Of a DNA stretch of 33,077 nucleotides, positions 6,639-12,911 are shown piece after piece. Numbering within the stretch: the first letter of the stretch is position 1; each line of letters opens with the position of its first letter. The notes under the pieces were generated by a model. That model searched no databases. It saw nothing but the letters and a program-made list of their open reading frames with translations, and was not told where the DNA came from. Origin of the DNA: a virus; the IMG/VR virus record IMGVR_UViG_3300010966_000046, positions 1 through 33,077 of that record. One strand, 5' to 3'. Both the position numbers and the translations under genes were made by a program.

Positions 6639-6977
6639 CTAATTTGTGTAGGCGTAAACCCTTAAAAACCGCCGTCTTTCTAGGCGTTCTTTAGGTAGCT
6701 TTGGGGACTTGCTTAATTTGTAGCGTTCATCAGGTGTCATACCGCCCCACATGCCCCATTTCTCATCTAGGCCAATCTCTAGGCAGAACCCCGATACCGG
6801 GCATTCCTCGCACATTCTTTTGGCTATGGCGTACAGGTGAGGTTCGTCATCAGGTGGAAAGCAGGTATCAGGTGGAGCATCTTTGCAAGCTGCTGAATAC
6901 ATCCACGAATCCGGCGCGGTACAGATTAGGCACATACCTGAATCCAGCCACGCTTCATGGTCGCAATCTTTGAGCAT
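6639..6977 (-). CDS. WhiB-like Fe-S transcription regulator
   Basis: 112 aa. AACKDAPPDTCFPPD (C31), CEEC (C56, C59) and C65 give the four WhiB ligands, and GMWGG (75-79) is the canonical turn before the basic C-terminus with KLPKERLERRRF. There are four additional cysteines: C5, MCLIC (C16, C19) and C39. That N-terminal part looks like a separate zinc knuckle, unlike most WhiB proteins. The ATG at 6977 has AGG directly next to it, a poor ribosome site; a start at residue 15 or 26 would lose the knuckle. It could repress host WhiB targets or switch phage gene expression. It ends right before the 6.5-kb leader. Confidence 0.88.
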   Translation of the reverse strand: MLKDCDHEAWLDSGMCLICTAPDSWMYSAACKDAPPDTCFPPDDEPHLYAIAKRMCEECPVSGFCLEIGLDEKWGMWGGMTPDERYKLSKSPKLPKERLERRRFLRVYAYTN

Positions 6978-7004
6978 CCTGCCAGTATGTCAGCAGAACT
7001 ATGA

Positions 7005-7172
7005 CTAGCGCAAAGAACCACAAACTGAGCAAGTCAAGAATTCCTTTTTATACATCTTCACCTTGAGGTCTTGGCTAACAGCCATCCACCCAATCATGTT
7101 GGTATCACCAGCACATTTAGTGCAGACAATTTGGTGCGTAATGATCTGCACCCAAAACAATGTTCTACTCAT
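7005..7172 (-). CDS. Zinc-ribbon protein (55 aa)
   Basis: ATG 7172 lies inside the end of the helicase-loader-like gene (8-base overlap). VCTKC (C17, C20) and TCSVC (C48, C51) make a zinc ribbon with 27 residues between the knuckles. It resembles small phage zinc proteins of unknown role. About 27 bases separate it from the WhiB gene downstream. Confidence 0.7.
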   Translation of the reverse strand: MSRTLFWVQIITHQIVCTKCAGDTNMIGWMAVSQDLKVKMYKKEFLTCSVCGSLR

Positions 7173-7506
7173 TTATCAGACCAATGTTCTTTAGTTGCTG
7201 CCTAACTGCATCTGGCATCCCCTGCGACTTAGGGCTTGAACCAATAGCTCGCACATTGTCTATGTCGTGCTGGCGTGATCTATGAGCAGTCCACATGGCG
7301 TTAAGGTGTGCCGGCATAAGTGAATCAGTTGCTGATTTGTAATGCCTGCCAATTGCATCACGGGCAAACTCAAAGGTCATTGCTTCACTTAGTGCAAGTG
7401 ACCAACCCTCGACTTTGGCTCTAAACGCATTTTCATCAGCTGCACCTAGTCGGGCATCTATGGCCATTGCGATAGTTAGAACCTGACCAATCTCTAGTTT
7501 GTTCAT
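7165..7506 (-). CDS. Putative replicative helicase loader (G39P-like)
   Basis: 113 aa, mostly helical. The pattern ILT..D.R....AFRAKVEGWSLAL, FARDAIGRHY and LMPAHLNAMW resembles the N-terminal domain of the SPP1 G39P helicase loader family, in which a helical domain is followed by a flexible tail. The tail here is SSPKSQGMPDAVRQQLKNIG. Position supports this: it follows the initiator gene with an ATGA overlap, as lambda P follows O. No helicase is seen in the window, so it would load the host DnaB. The assignment is by pattern and context and needs a structure comparison. Confidence 0.5.
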   Translation of the reverse strand: MNKLEIGQVLTIAMAIDARLGAADENAFRAKVEGWSLALSEAMTFEFARDAIGRHYKSATDSLMPAHLNAMWTAHRSRQHDIDNVRAIGSSPKSQGMPDAVRQQLKNIGLINE

Positions 7507-8276
7507 TGCTCTAGTTCCTTTGTGTCATTAGCTAAGTTACTTAACCAGCTAAGAGTTTGAGTCACCTTAGATTGCTTATTACCGCGCTGTGCTGCCAAAC
7601 GCAGTTGGTCGTATTGCTTGCGCAGTTTCGCTGGACTCATAATGTTGCCACGCCAAAAGTCATCAGCCTGACACCACTCAATCGCTTTGGTGATCTGTTC
7701 CCATGAGCGTTCATCTATTCGATTAAGGCGTTCCATGTCGCTTAACCATTTATCCGTAACTGCTGGTCGCTTTGAACCGTTGCTTTCAATTAGGTCTGCT
7801 AAGAGATTACAAGCCTGATGATTCTCGACACCGTAGGTGCGAGATAGTTCATTGGTTCTTAGTTCTATATGGTTATTAGTTTGTTCACCACTGGTGGGTA
7901 TAGGGGTATCCCCACTGTTGGGTATAGGTGTACCCACTGGTGAGCATAGGTATCTGCAATTAGTAACGCTTGCTGTGTGAACGTGATACAGGTTTGAAGT
8001 CCAGTCACCGTCTTTATTCTTCCGGTTGATCTGACACAAAGCACCCATTTCAATCAGTTCTTTTTTAGCCCTATCCATTGTGTTAGGTGATGTGCCTAAC
8101 TGCTCTGATAGTTTCCGGCGCGACCAGTAACTTGTACCTCGCTTGTTATCCCCATTCTTGCGCAGCACTAGATAAAGTTTTATAGCCGTAGCTGAAACTT
8201 CAGACTCAAATACCCAGTTGGGAATCTGTTGGAACGGTAAAGGCTCAACGTGTATTTCTGCTTTGTCGTTGTCCAT
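7503..8276 (-). CDS. Replication initiator (lambda O-like architecture)
   Basis: 257 aa from ATG 8276 (TAATG overlap with the previous stop). Residues about 18-105 form a winged-helix domain: IPNWVFESEVSATAIKLY, then SRRKLSEQLGTSPNTMDRAKKELIEMG with a clear recognition-helix pattern. Residues 108-130 are a Pro/Gly linker (SPVGTPIPNSGDTPIPTSGE) encoded by three DNA repeats. The C-terminal part (140-257) is helical with WLSDMERL, WCQADDFWRGN and SPAKLRKQYDQL, as in phage replisome organisers. It probably binds the repeats inside its own gene and, with the downstream loader candidate, opens the origin. Confidence 0.75.
   Translation of the reverse strand: MDNDKAEIHVEPLPFQQIPNWVFESEVSATAIKLYLVLRKNGDNKRGTSYWSRRKLSEQLGTSPNTMDRAKKELIEMGALCQINRKNKDGDWTSNLYHVHTASVTNCRYLCSPVGTPIPNSGDTPIPTSGEQTNNHIELRTNELSRTYGVENHQACNLLADLIESNGSKRPAVTDKWLSDMERLNRIDERSWEQITKAIEWCQADDFWRGNIMSPAKLRKQYDQLRLAAQRGNKQSKVTQTLSWLSNLANDTKELEQ
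7847..7956. other. Probable replication origin: three iterons and an AT-rich stretch
   Basis: Three tandem repeats begin at 7888, 7912 and 7934 with spacing of 24 and 22 bases. Each starts CCACTG[GT]TG[GA]G and continues [TC]ATAGG. The first two contain inverted arms (GGGTATAGGGGTATCCC; GGGTATAGGTGTACCC). Directly downstream in gene direction lies an AT-rich run (7887-7847). The repeats sit between the DNA-binding and C-terminal parts of the initiator gene, the same order as in lambda O. The repeats are seen; the origin function is inferred. Confidence 0.6.
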
Positions 8277-8581
8277 TACAGATTCTCTTGCAGCTCTACA
8301 CGCGACCACTTAAGGCGTAAGGCATCTATAACTGCTTGACGTTCTAACTCAGGCAAGTTAGCAATTTCATCTAGGCTAACTTCAACCATTTCAGAACCGC
8401 ATAAAAACTCTAGAACGGCAACCATTACTAATTGGTTGGCATCAAATTCAGGGCTGTCAATGTTGTCTACAACTTCCCAGACCTTAACCCAATCAACCGG
8501 AGTAACGGCATCATGATTAGCAAACAGTTTGTGGTCTGCCATCCATGTAGTTTGAACCAGCTGTTCGCTAGGTGTTTTCAT
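8276..8581 (-). CDS. Hypothetical protein before the initiator
   Basis: 101 aa, not recognised. It is acidic and helical: TPVDWVKVWEVVDNIDSPEF, then VSLDEIANLPELERQAVIDALRLKWS. AGGAG lies upstream of ATG 8581, which overlaps the RHH stop (ATGA); its stop overlaps the initiator start (TAATG). Coupling to both suggests a role in replication control, but that is inference only. Confidence 0.7.
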   Translation of the reverse strand: MKTPSEQLVQTTWMADHKLFANHDAVTPVDWVKVWEVVDNIDSPEFDANQLVMVAVLEFLCGSEMVEVSLDEIANLPELERQAVIDALRLKWSRVELQENL

Positions 8582-8736
8582 TGCTTTGCTCCTGTCATTA
8601 GTTCAATTGCTGAACGGATCACTTGACTTACGTTTGCATTGTGTTGGTGCGCCCATTGTCTAACCGCAAGCATCTGCTCGCTGTTAAGTCGCAGGGCAAC
8701 TAAATTGTCTTTGTTTTCTTTCTGTTCGTCAGCCAT
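8578..8736 (-). CDS. Ribbon-helix-helix DNA-binding protein
   Basis: 52 aa from ATG 8736, chosen for AAAGGG six bases upstream; it overlaps the Mom-like stop. NLVALRLNSEQMLAVRQW forms the beta strand and first helix, and NVSQVIRSAIEL the second helix, the Arc/CopG pattern. Such dimers bind short operators, and palindromes exist nearby (9916-9925). It could autoregulate the early operon. No toxin partner is adjacent, so it is unlikely to be an antitoxin. Confidence 0.75.
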   Translation of the reverse strand: MADEQKENKDNLVALRLNSEQMLAVRQWAHQHNANVSQVIRSAIELMTGAKQ

Positions 8737-9406
8737 TGCTAACCCTTTCTTTTGGATACGGCTGTATCTCATACCGCAGGTCTTTAAGCATTTGTTTGCG
8801 TTGAGTCTTTGACCCAGATAAATAAATGTAACGGTGCTTTCTTGATCTGTCTATAAAGTAAACATTCTCTGCGCCGTACTTTTCTATGAGTTGCTTATTA
8901 GTCAAACCGTGTGCATAGGTCGCGTGATGCTGATGCTCTAAACCTCGAACCACTGGATCACGAAACTTGCTGCTCAGTCCTGTGTATAGAAAGTTAGTGG
9001 CCTGATAAACAATGCCCTCATGGTTCTGCTTTGTATCTGCGTAGCTGACCACAATAGTTGGCTTTGGCAGTAGCTTTAATGATGCGCCTACTAAACGGCT
9101 GGCTTCATGTGGCAAGTTATTAACTAGCACTAACCGATTGAGTTCTAAGACATGCTCTGCCCAGTGATCACCACAGACACCGCGCAACAAAGTAGATGAG
9201 GCTGGCGTTCCATAAGTTACAACTCCAACTAGATGCCCAGCTAAAAACAATCCGAATGCGTAACTGATTGACGGTCTGCGCTTTGCATAATGCACATTCA
9301 GAATTAGGTACTCAGCATCTTGCGCTTGTATAGGTGCTACTGAGTAACCGTCTAGAACGTCAAAGAAACTTGACTGCCACTGCATCTGTTTATGACTCGC
9401 AGTCAT
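8729..9406 (-). CDS. Mom-like adenine modification protein
   Basis: 225 aa. ILNVHYAKRRPSISYAFGL (35-53), VGVVTYGTPAS (60-70), ELNRLVL (88-94), ASRLVGASLKLLP (102-114) and SYADTKQNHEG followed by YQATNFLYTG (121-143) follow the order of the phage Mu Mom family. Mom is a GNAT-fold enzyme that converts adenines in phage DNA to a bulky N6-acetamido/carbamoylmethyl form and blocks host restriction enzymes. ATG 9406 overlaps the previous gene by 17 bases; ATG 9385 (MQWQSSFF) is an alternative. The RHH gene follows with overlap, perhaps as a regulator; Mu also controls mom tightly. The family call is from memory of its motifs. Confidence 0.75.
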   Translation of the reverse strand: MTASHKQMQWQSSFFDVLDGYSVAPIQAQDAEYLILNVHYAKRRPSISYAFGLFLAGHLVGVVTYGTPASSTLLRGVCGDHWAEHVLELNRLVLVNNLPHEASRLVGASLKLLPKPTIVVSYADTKQNHEGIVYQATNFLYTGLSSKFRDPVVRGLEHQHHATYAHGLTNKQLIEKYGAENVYFIDRSRKHRYIYLSGSKTQRKQMLKDLRYEIQPYPKERVSNG

Positions 9407-9632
9407 CTACTAAACCATCTTCAATGTCGTTCATAACTTCATCCCAAAGTTCAGCTTTGGTCATGGTGTGACGGTCAAATTCATAACACAAGACTCCACA
9501 TAAATTAGATTCCCAGAACTTGCCCTGTGGCGCAAGTATTTCAATTTCTTCATAATCGTATTTGCCGGGGTCTTGAGTTAATAATGCGCCTAGCTGATCT
9601 AGTGCCTTAATAACTTGTTGTTTTGTTGCCAT
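9390..9632 (-). CDS. Hypothetical acidic protein
   Basis: 80 aa, not recognised. N-terminal helix TKQQVIKALDQLGALL, then NLCGVLCYEF with two Cys, and a very acidic end (WDEVMNDIEDGLVDDCES). AGGTGA lies before ATG 9632. It overlaps the Mom-like gene start. Strong acidity could suggest a DNA mimic or inhibitor, but nothing specific supports that. Confidence 0.65.
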   Translation of the reverse strand: MATKQQVIKALDQLGALLTQDPGKYDYEEIEILAPQGKFWESNLCGVLCYEFDRHTMTKAELWDEVMNDIEDGLVDDCES

Positions 9633-9634
9633 TG

Positions 9635-9874
9635 TTACTCACCTGCCTTAATTGCTTTGTATTCTGCTTTGTCTATTTCAACTACTGGAACAACTTGCAC
9701 GATCATCTTTCCACCATGAGCTAATTCAAGTGTTGAGTGATATGTGACTTTAGGAAAGTACATAACACCTTTAGCGTTAGTGCCAGCGCGGAAAGTCGCA
9801 AACGCGTAGCTGTTGTTCTCTACTCGTCTAACTTCTGTACCAAATTCAAACTCTGCTTTGTAATACTTTGTCAT
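9635..9874 (-). CDS. Hypothetical protein, first early gene
   Basis: 79 aa, not recognised. Beta-rich start (YYKAEFEFGTEVRRVENNSYAFATF), then VTYHSTLELAHGGKMIVQVVPVVEI and a short helix. AGGAG sits six bases before ATG 9874. It is the first gene after the 9875-10001 leader and so likely among the earliest expressed. Role unknown. Confidence 0.7.
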   Translation of the reverse strand: MTKYYKAEFEFGTEVRRVENNSYAFATFRAGTNAKGVMYFPKVTYHSTLELAHGGKMIVQVVPVVEIDKAEYKAIKAGE

Positions 9875-10001
9875 TTCTAGCTCCTATGTCCTAGAGGATC
9901 GCTCCTCGCCTATGTAATGATCATTGCACACCTGTATAACAAATGCAAGTCTATTTGGAAAAAGCTTAAAAAGCGCGTGTCTAAAGGGTTTTTGGGCAAA
10001 A
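9875..10001 (-). promoter_or_regulatory. Early leader with palindrome and GNRA hairpin
   Basis: Non-coding DNA between the 10.02-kb terminator and the first early gene. On the minus strand, in order: GTTATACA (9940-9933), a perfect palindrome AATGATCATT (9916-9925, extending to a 16-bp near-palindrome at 9913-9928), ACATAGGC (9915-9908), and a 5-bp hairpin with GCGA loop (9907-9894, GAGGA-GCGA-TCCTC). It probably contains the early promoter and an operator. I cannot fix the -35 and -10 boxes. Confidence 0.5.
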
Positions 10002-10039
10002 GTAAACCCACCGCACAAAGCATAAGACGGTGGGTTTAC
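10002..10039 (-). terminator. Rho-independent terminator at the end of the late operon
   Basis: A perfect 12-bp inverted repeat, GTAAACCCACCG (10002-10013) and its complement at 10028-10039, with a 14-base loop. On the minus strand it is followed by TTTTG. It lies 14 bases after the stop of the 73-aa gene and separates late from early genes. Confidence 0.85.
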
Positions 10040-10053
10040 GGCTTAGGGATTAC

Positions 10054-10275
10054 CTAAAGCTGCGCAAGCCTGTTTAGTCTAGCGCGTAAGTGTGCCAAAT
10101 ACACAATTGCATCATCCAATTCTTCAACAGTTTCTTTAACTATCTGCTCACCGGATTTAACTTCAATTGACTGTTGGTTGCCATGACTGTATTGCTCATC
10201 ACCTGTACCCATAATGCGTGAGCGCAACGACTCAACACAGCGCGTAACTTGGTCAGCTAATTCTTCACTTGTCAT
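10054..10275 (-). CDS. Hypothetical helical protein
   Basis: 73 aa. Helical N-terminus (SEELADQVTRCVESLRSRIMG), a middle with possible disorder, and a C-terminal helix EELDDAIVYLAHLRARLNRL. That helix is like small actinophage proteins with an E.DD motif, reminiscent of MazG-type nucleotide hydrolases but without their full set of acidic residues. It is the last gene before the terminator and overlaps the 35-aa zinc protein. Confidence 0.65.
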   Translation of the reverse strand: MTSEELADQVTRCVESLRSRIMGTGDEQYSHGNQQSIEVKSGEQIVKETVEELDDAIVYLAHLRARLNRLAQL

Positions 10276-10372
10276 GGACTAACCTCACTTCACCGCATAC
10301 CCGGCACGTTTCATAATCGCCCTCTGTTGATCTGACGTATAGCCAATCATGGCTACAAGATTTTGGCATCAT
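10265..10372 (-). CDS. Zinc-knuckle mini-protein (35 aa)
   Basis: ATG 10372, with GGTGGG just upstream, overlaps the phosphoesterase end by 20 bases. The stop overlaps the next start by 11 bases. The product has CSHDW (C6, H8), then TCRVCGEVRL (C23, C26): a C-x-H plus CxxC pattern that can hold one zinc. An alternative reading frame (10294-10357) gives only 21 residues without such a motif. ATG 10369 is a second start. Confidence 0.65.
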   Translation of the reverse strand: MMPKSCSHDWLYVRSTEGDYETCRVCGEVRLVHDK

Positions 10373-11537
10373 CCCACCTACCTTGTCCGACTGTTAGCGT
10401 GAGCATCCCTGCTGGTGCAGCTTGCCCTGATGAATTCTCGAACCATTGTGAACCGCCGTCTAACGCAGGTGACTGAATCCAAGTCTTGCGCCCTGACTGC
10501 TCAATTCTTAAATGGTGATAGTGACCAGATAGAAGCAACGTAGCTTCACCTATGTCTTGTTGCCCGTGTGCCATGTTCTTCCACCACTCAACTGCTTTAC
10601 CTCTGCATTGGTGACCGTGAATAAGACCCACAACAGTTCCAGCCATGTCTAGCGTTACTGAAAGTGTGTCGTATTTAGGGAACACGAAACTAACGTGCTT
10701 GTAATCGGGATGATCAGCAAGCGCATCTGCAACGGCTGAAGCTGCATCAAGTGCGAATGAATCCGTGTAGGTGGTTGCCATTGAGTTTCCTACGCGCACC
10801 GCTTCATCATGGTTACCGGGAACGCAAGGCACAATCACGCGGTCAGCTAATGGCGCAAACGTTTTAACCATGTGCAAAAGCAGTCTGCGATAAACACGAA
10901 TCTGTGAAGTTAGGTCTAGGTCTGTGCGCCAGATGTGCTTTCCGCCCTGCGAGTTCATGCCCTCGATACAGTCACCGAGAGTCGGTAGATAGATCGTGTC
11001 AATCTCACGGCCTGCCTTGCGCAGCTCTTTGAGTCTGGCAACGGCTAAATCGGTCTTGTGTAAGACATTCTTAATAATGCCCTCAGAACCCTCACCGTCA
11101 ATCTTTCCAACCTGTGTGTCTGCAAGTACCACAACATAGGCTACGTTGCTTACAGACCCCTTTACGGGCTTCCTAGGGGTATTGCTGGGCTTCCACTTCC
11201 CAACTATGTCCAGAAGTTCCTGAACGTCTACCTGAACAGAGCCACTAGACGGAACAAACGTAGCTCTAAACGACTCAAGCCATTCGCCATCCCACCTTTG
11301 CCACTTGCTACGGCGTAAGCCTGTGATGCGCCACTTGGCAGGGTCTAGTTCAAACTCAGCTAGAAGTTCAGCGTGATCAGGTTCATCCCCTGCTGGTCTA
11401 GGGACTGACTTTAGAATGCCACCTGTTGAGTCATACTCAATGCCGGGTTCAAATCCAGCAGGAATAGATTTAGCAACGCGCTTGCGCTGTTCGTCATCCC
11501 CTAGCTTTGATAGATCGTTAGTAAGACTCATGGGCAT
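10353..11537 (-). CDS. Calcineurin-like metallophosphoesterase
   Basis: 394 aa. The C-terminal two thirds show the metallophosphoesterase motif order: LADTQVG (138-144), LPTLGDC (184-190), GNHDE (241-245), LIHGHQ and SGHYHH. The N-terminal about 125 residues (with WRITGLRRSKWQRWDGEWLESFRATF) form a separate domain often attached to actinophage members. It probably hydrolyses phosphodiester or phosphomonoester bonds; a DNA-end or nucleotide substrate is possible. GAGGG six bases before ATG 11537 supports this start, which overlaps the HTH gene by 10 bases. The HTH and phosphoesterase pair is common in actinophages. Confidence 0.85.
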   Translation of the reverse strand: MPMSLTNDLSKLGDDEQRKRVAKSIPAGFEPGIEYDSTGGILKSVPRPAGDEPDHAELLAEFELDPAKWRITGLRRSKWQRWDGEWLESFRATFVPSSGSVQVDVQELLDIVGKWKPSNTPRKPVKGSVSNVAYVVVLADTQVGKIDGEGSEGIIKNVLHKTDLAVARLKELRKAGREIDTIYLPTLGDCIEGMNSQGGKHIWRTDLDLTSQIRVYRRLLLHMVKTFAPLADRVIVPCVPGNHDEAVRVGNSMATTYTDSFALDAASAVADALADHPDYKHVSFVFPKYDTLSVTLDMAGTVVGLIHGHQCRGKAVEWWKNMAHGQQDIGEATLLLSGHYHHLRIEQSGRKTWIQSPALDGGSQWFENSSGQAAPAGMLTLTVGQGRWDDAKIL

Positions 11538-11770
11538 TTACATCCCTCTAGGTTGGTGTTGCGGTTACGGTGTCGGTTGATTGTTTGCCGGCTTATCTTG
11601 TAGCCGTTCTTATTTAGAATCATTGCCAAATTAGTAGGGCTTGAATCAGGGTCATCTAGTGCTTTGTTTAGTGCTTTGGCTTCATCTGTCTTAAGGGTTT
11701 TGATTATTTCTGCAATAGTGCAGGTTGCTTTCTTATGTTTCACGTTCTCTAAATCGTCAAGTAAGGCCAT
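11528..11770 (-). CDS. HTH DNA-binding protein
   Basis: 80 aa from ATG 11770 (AAAGGTGG upstream). The C-terminal half reads NLAMILNKNGYKISRQTINRHR, a helix-turn-helix of the kind that pairs with the phosphoesterase gene in actinophages. It ends in a CKC motif after the recognition helix. An inverted repeat lies in the gap just upstream (11786-11801) and could be its operator. It may regulate the late operon or help packaging as a small DNA-binding factor; both are inference. Confidence 0.75.
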   Translation of the reverse strand: MALLDDLENVKHKKATCTIAEIIKTLKTDEAKALNKALDDPDSSPTNLAMILNKNGYKISRQTINRHRNRNTNLEGCKCP

Positions 11771-11785
11771 TGTGACCACCTTTCG

Positions 11786-11801
11786 TCTAGATAAGTCTAG
11801 A
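11786..11801. promoter_or_regulatory. TCTAGA-TAAG-TCTAGA dyad
   Basis: Two TCTAGA palindromes separated by four bases, giving a 16-bp dyad with 6-bp arms in the 33-base gap between the one-TM gene and the HTH gene, just before its ribosome site. It is a candidate operator for the HTH protein or a small RNA hairpin. Confidence 0.4.
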
Positions 11802-11812
11802 GCGCAAGTCCG

Positions 11813-12094
11813 TCAGTTTGTTGTTTTTTTGGTGCGTGTCGCAGGCTTAGTAACTATTTCCTCAATTGAATTAAGGCGATAATCAAGGTCACCAACACGG
11901 GCTTCAATGCGATTAACTGTGTTGATTAGGTCAGGCAAGGATTTGCCACCATTGGCATTTGGGTTCAAAGGGTAAGTAGCTGTATCTATGTAAGCCTTGA
12001 TTGGCTTTACAACTACCCACTTAACAAACAAACCAACAGCACCGGCAATTGTCGTTAGTGCTGCTGCATACTGAGCGATTAAAAGAATAGACAT
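11813..12094 (-). CDS. One-TM protein with coiled coil, lysis-associated
   Basis: 93 aa. Residues 1-28 hold one hydrophobic helix (IAQYAAALTTIAGAVGLFVKW). The tail has a predicted coiled coil, INTVNRIEARVGDLDYRLNSIEEI (about 58-81), and a basic C-terminus (RTKKTTN). This topology resembles DUF2746-type phage membrane proteins that lie beside lysins and may act as holin or antiholin. It starts in a TAATG overlap, next to the endolysin cassette. Function is inferred from topology and position. Confidence 0.65.
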   Translation of the reverse strand: MSILLIAQYAAALTTIAGAVGLFVKWVVVKPIKAYIDTATYPLNPNANGGKSLPDLINTVNRIEARVGDLDYRLNSIEEIVTKPATRTKKTTN

Positions 12095-12489
12095 TATGAA
12101 ATTGCCAACTTAGTTTCTCTTGTTGTTACAGTTGCCTTGCCGTTTGCCTTAACCATAAAGACAACAGGCTGACCCTTAATAGCTTGAAACATCCAAGTAT
12201 CTTTAACAAAGGTTTTGCCACCCTTATTAAGTGTCTTGGTTTCGTAACCTGTTGCATCGTTAATGCCGGCAGGATCGCGCACCCATTTAATAACTAACTC
12301 AGTTGCGCCACCAATTTTAGGTGAGTCAATGTTTAGGTAAGCAGACCACAATGCGCCAGTCTTACTTGATTCAGTAGGCACTAATGGCATCTTGCCACCG
12401 GCTTCAATGATTACCCATGTATTAGGTTTCAGAACCTGCGTAGGCGGTTTGCTCTTTGCATCTGACTTACGGCTTATGTATTGGCTCAC
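12094..12489 (-). CDS. Unknown basic protein in the lysis cassette
   Basis: 131 aa from GTG 12489, chosen because GTGA overlaps the endolysin stop and GGTGG lies eight bases upstream; GTG 12501 is possible. The first 20 residues are basic and Ser/Lys-rich (YISRKSDAKSKPPT). The remainder is beta-rich (TWVIIEAGGKMPLVP, ELVIKWVRDPAG, VVFMVKANGKATVTTRET), like a small Ig or jelly-roll-like domain. It has no membrane segment or catalytic motif. It might bind cell wall and aid the M23 lysin, or be a virion protein. Confidence 0.6.
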   Translation of the reverse strand: MSQYISRKSDAKSKPPTQVLKPNTWVIIEAGGKMPLVPTESSKTGALWSAYLNIDSPKIGGATELVIKWVRDPAGINDATGYETKTLNKGGKTFVKDTWMFQAIKGQPVVFMVKANGKATVTTRETKLAIS

Positions 12490-12911
12490 GCTTTTAACCA
12501 CCTATGAGGATTGACATGTTTCTTTGGATTCCAAGTACGACTTGCAAGAATTTGAAAGTGCAGATGCGGAGCTGTGGAATTGCCAGTTGAACCTGACCAA
12601 CCAACAAGGTCACCTTTAGAAACTTTTTGACCAACAGCAATTGCAACTTTAGATAGGTGACAGTAACCAGCCCAAAGACCAGCATCACCATTCTTGAACT
12701 TGTCGTTGTCCACGATAACGTGCAAACCGAAAGATTTTCCCCAGCCCTTGCGGAACTTATGAACGCCAGAATGAACTACAACGCCAGACACAGCTGCATA
12801 AACAGGCGTTCCAACTGAAGCCCTGCCGTCAATGCCTTTGTGAATCTGACCGTTCTTGTATTTCACACCGTAGGGAAATGTTGTCACCCATGCTTTAAGC
12901 GGATAAGCCAC
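12486..12911 (-). CDS. M23 endopeptidase endolysin
   Basis: 141 aa, a single M23 domain. IHKGIDGR supplies the zinc ligands H24 and D28, YCHLS supplies H85, and APHLHFQ gives H116 and the third ligand H118. It cleaves peptidoglycan cross-bridges. It has no signal peptide, so it needs a holin, and no separate wall-binding domain. GTG 12911 overlaps the holin stop (TAGTG), so translation is coupled. The basic unknown protein follows with overlap and might provide binding. Actinophage lysins are often larger and multi-domain, so this minimal form is notable. Confidence 0.88.
   Translation of the reverse strand: MAYPLKAWVTTFPYGVKYKNGQIHKGIDGRASVGTPVYAAVSGVVVHSGVHKFRKGWGKSFGLHVIVDNDKFKNGDAGLWAGYCHLSKVAIAVGQKVSKGDLVGWSGSTGNSTAPHLHFQILASRTWNPKKHVNPHRWLKA

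Noticed and set aside
7888-7956. Three tandem repeats as a CRISPR array
   Set aside because: Spacing of 22-24 bases leaves no spacers, and the repeats are within a coding linker; iterons fit better.
8578-8736. RHH gene as antitoxin of a toxin-antitoxin pair
   Set aside because: No toxin-like partner is adjacent; flanking genes are Mom-like and a hypothetical coupled to the initiator.
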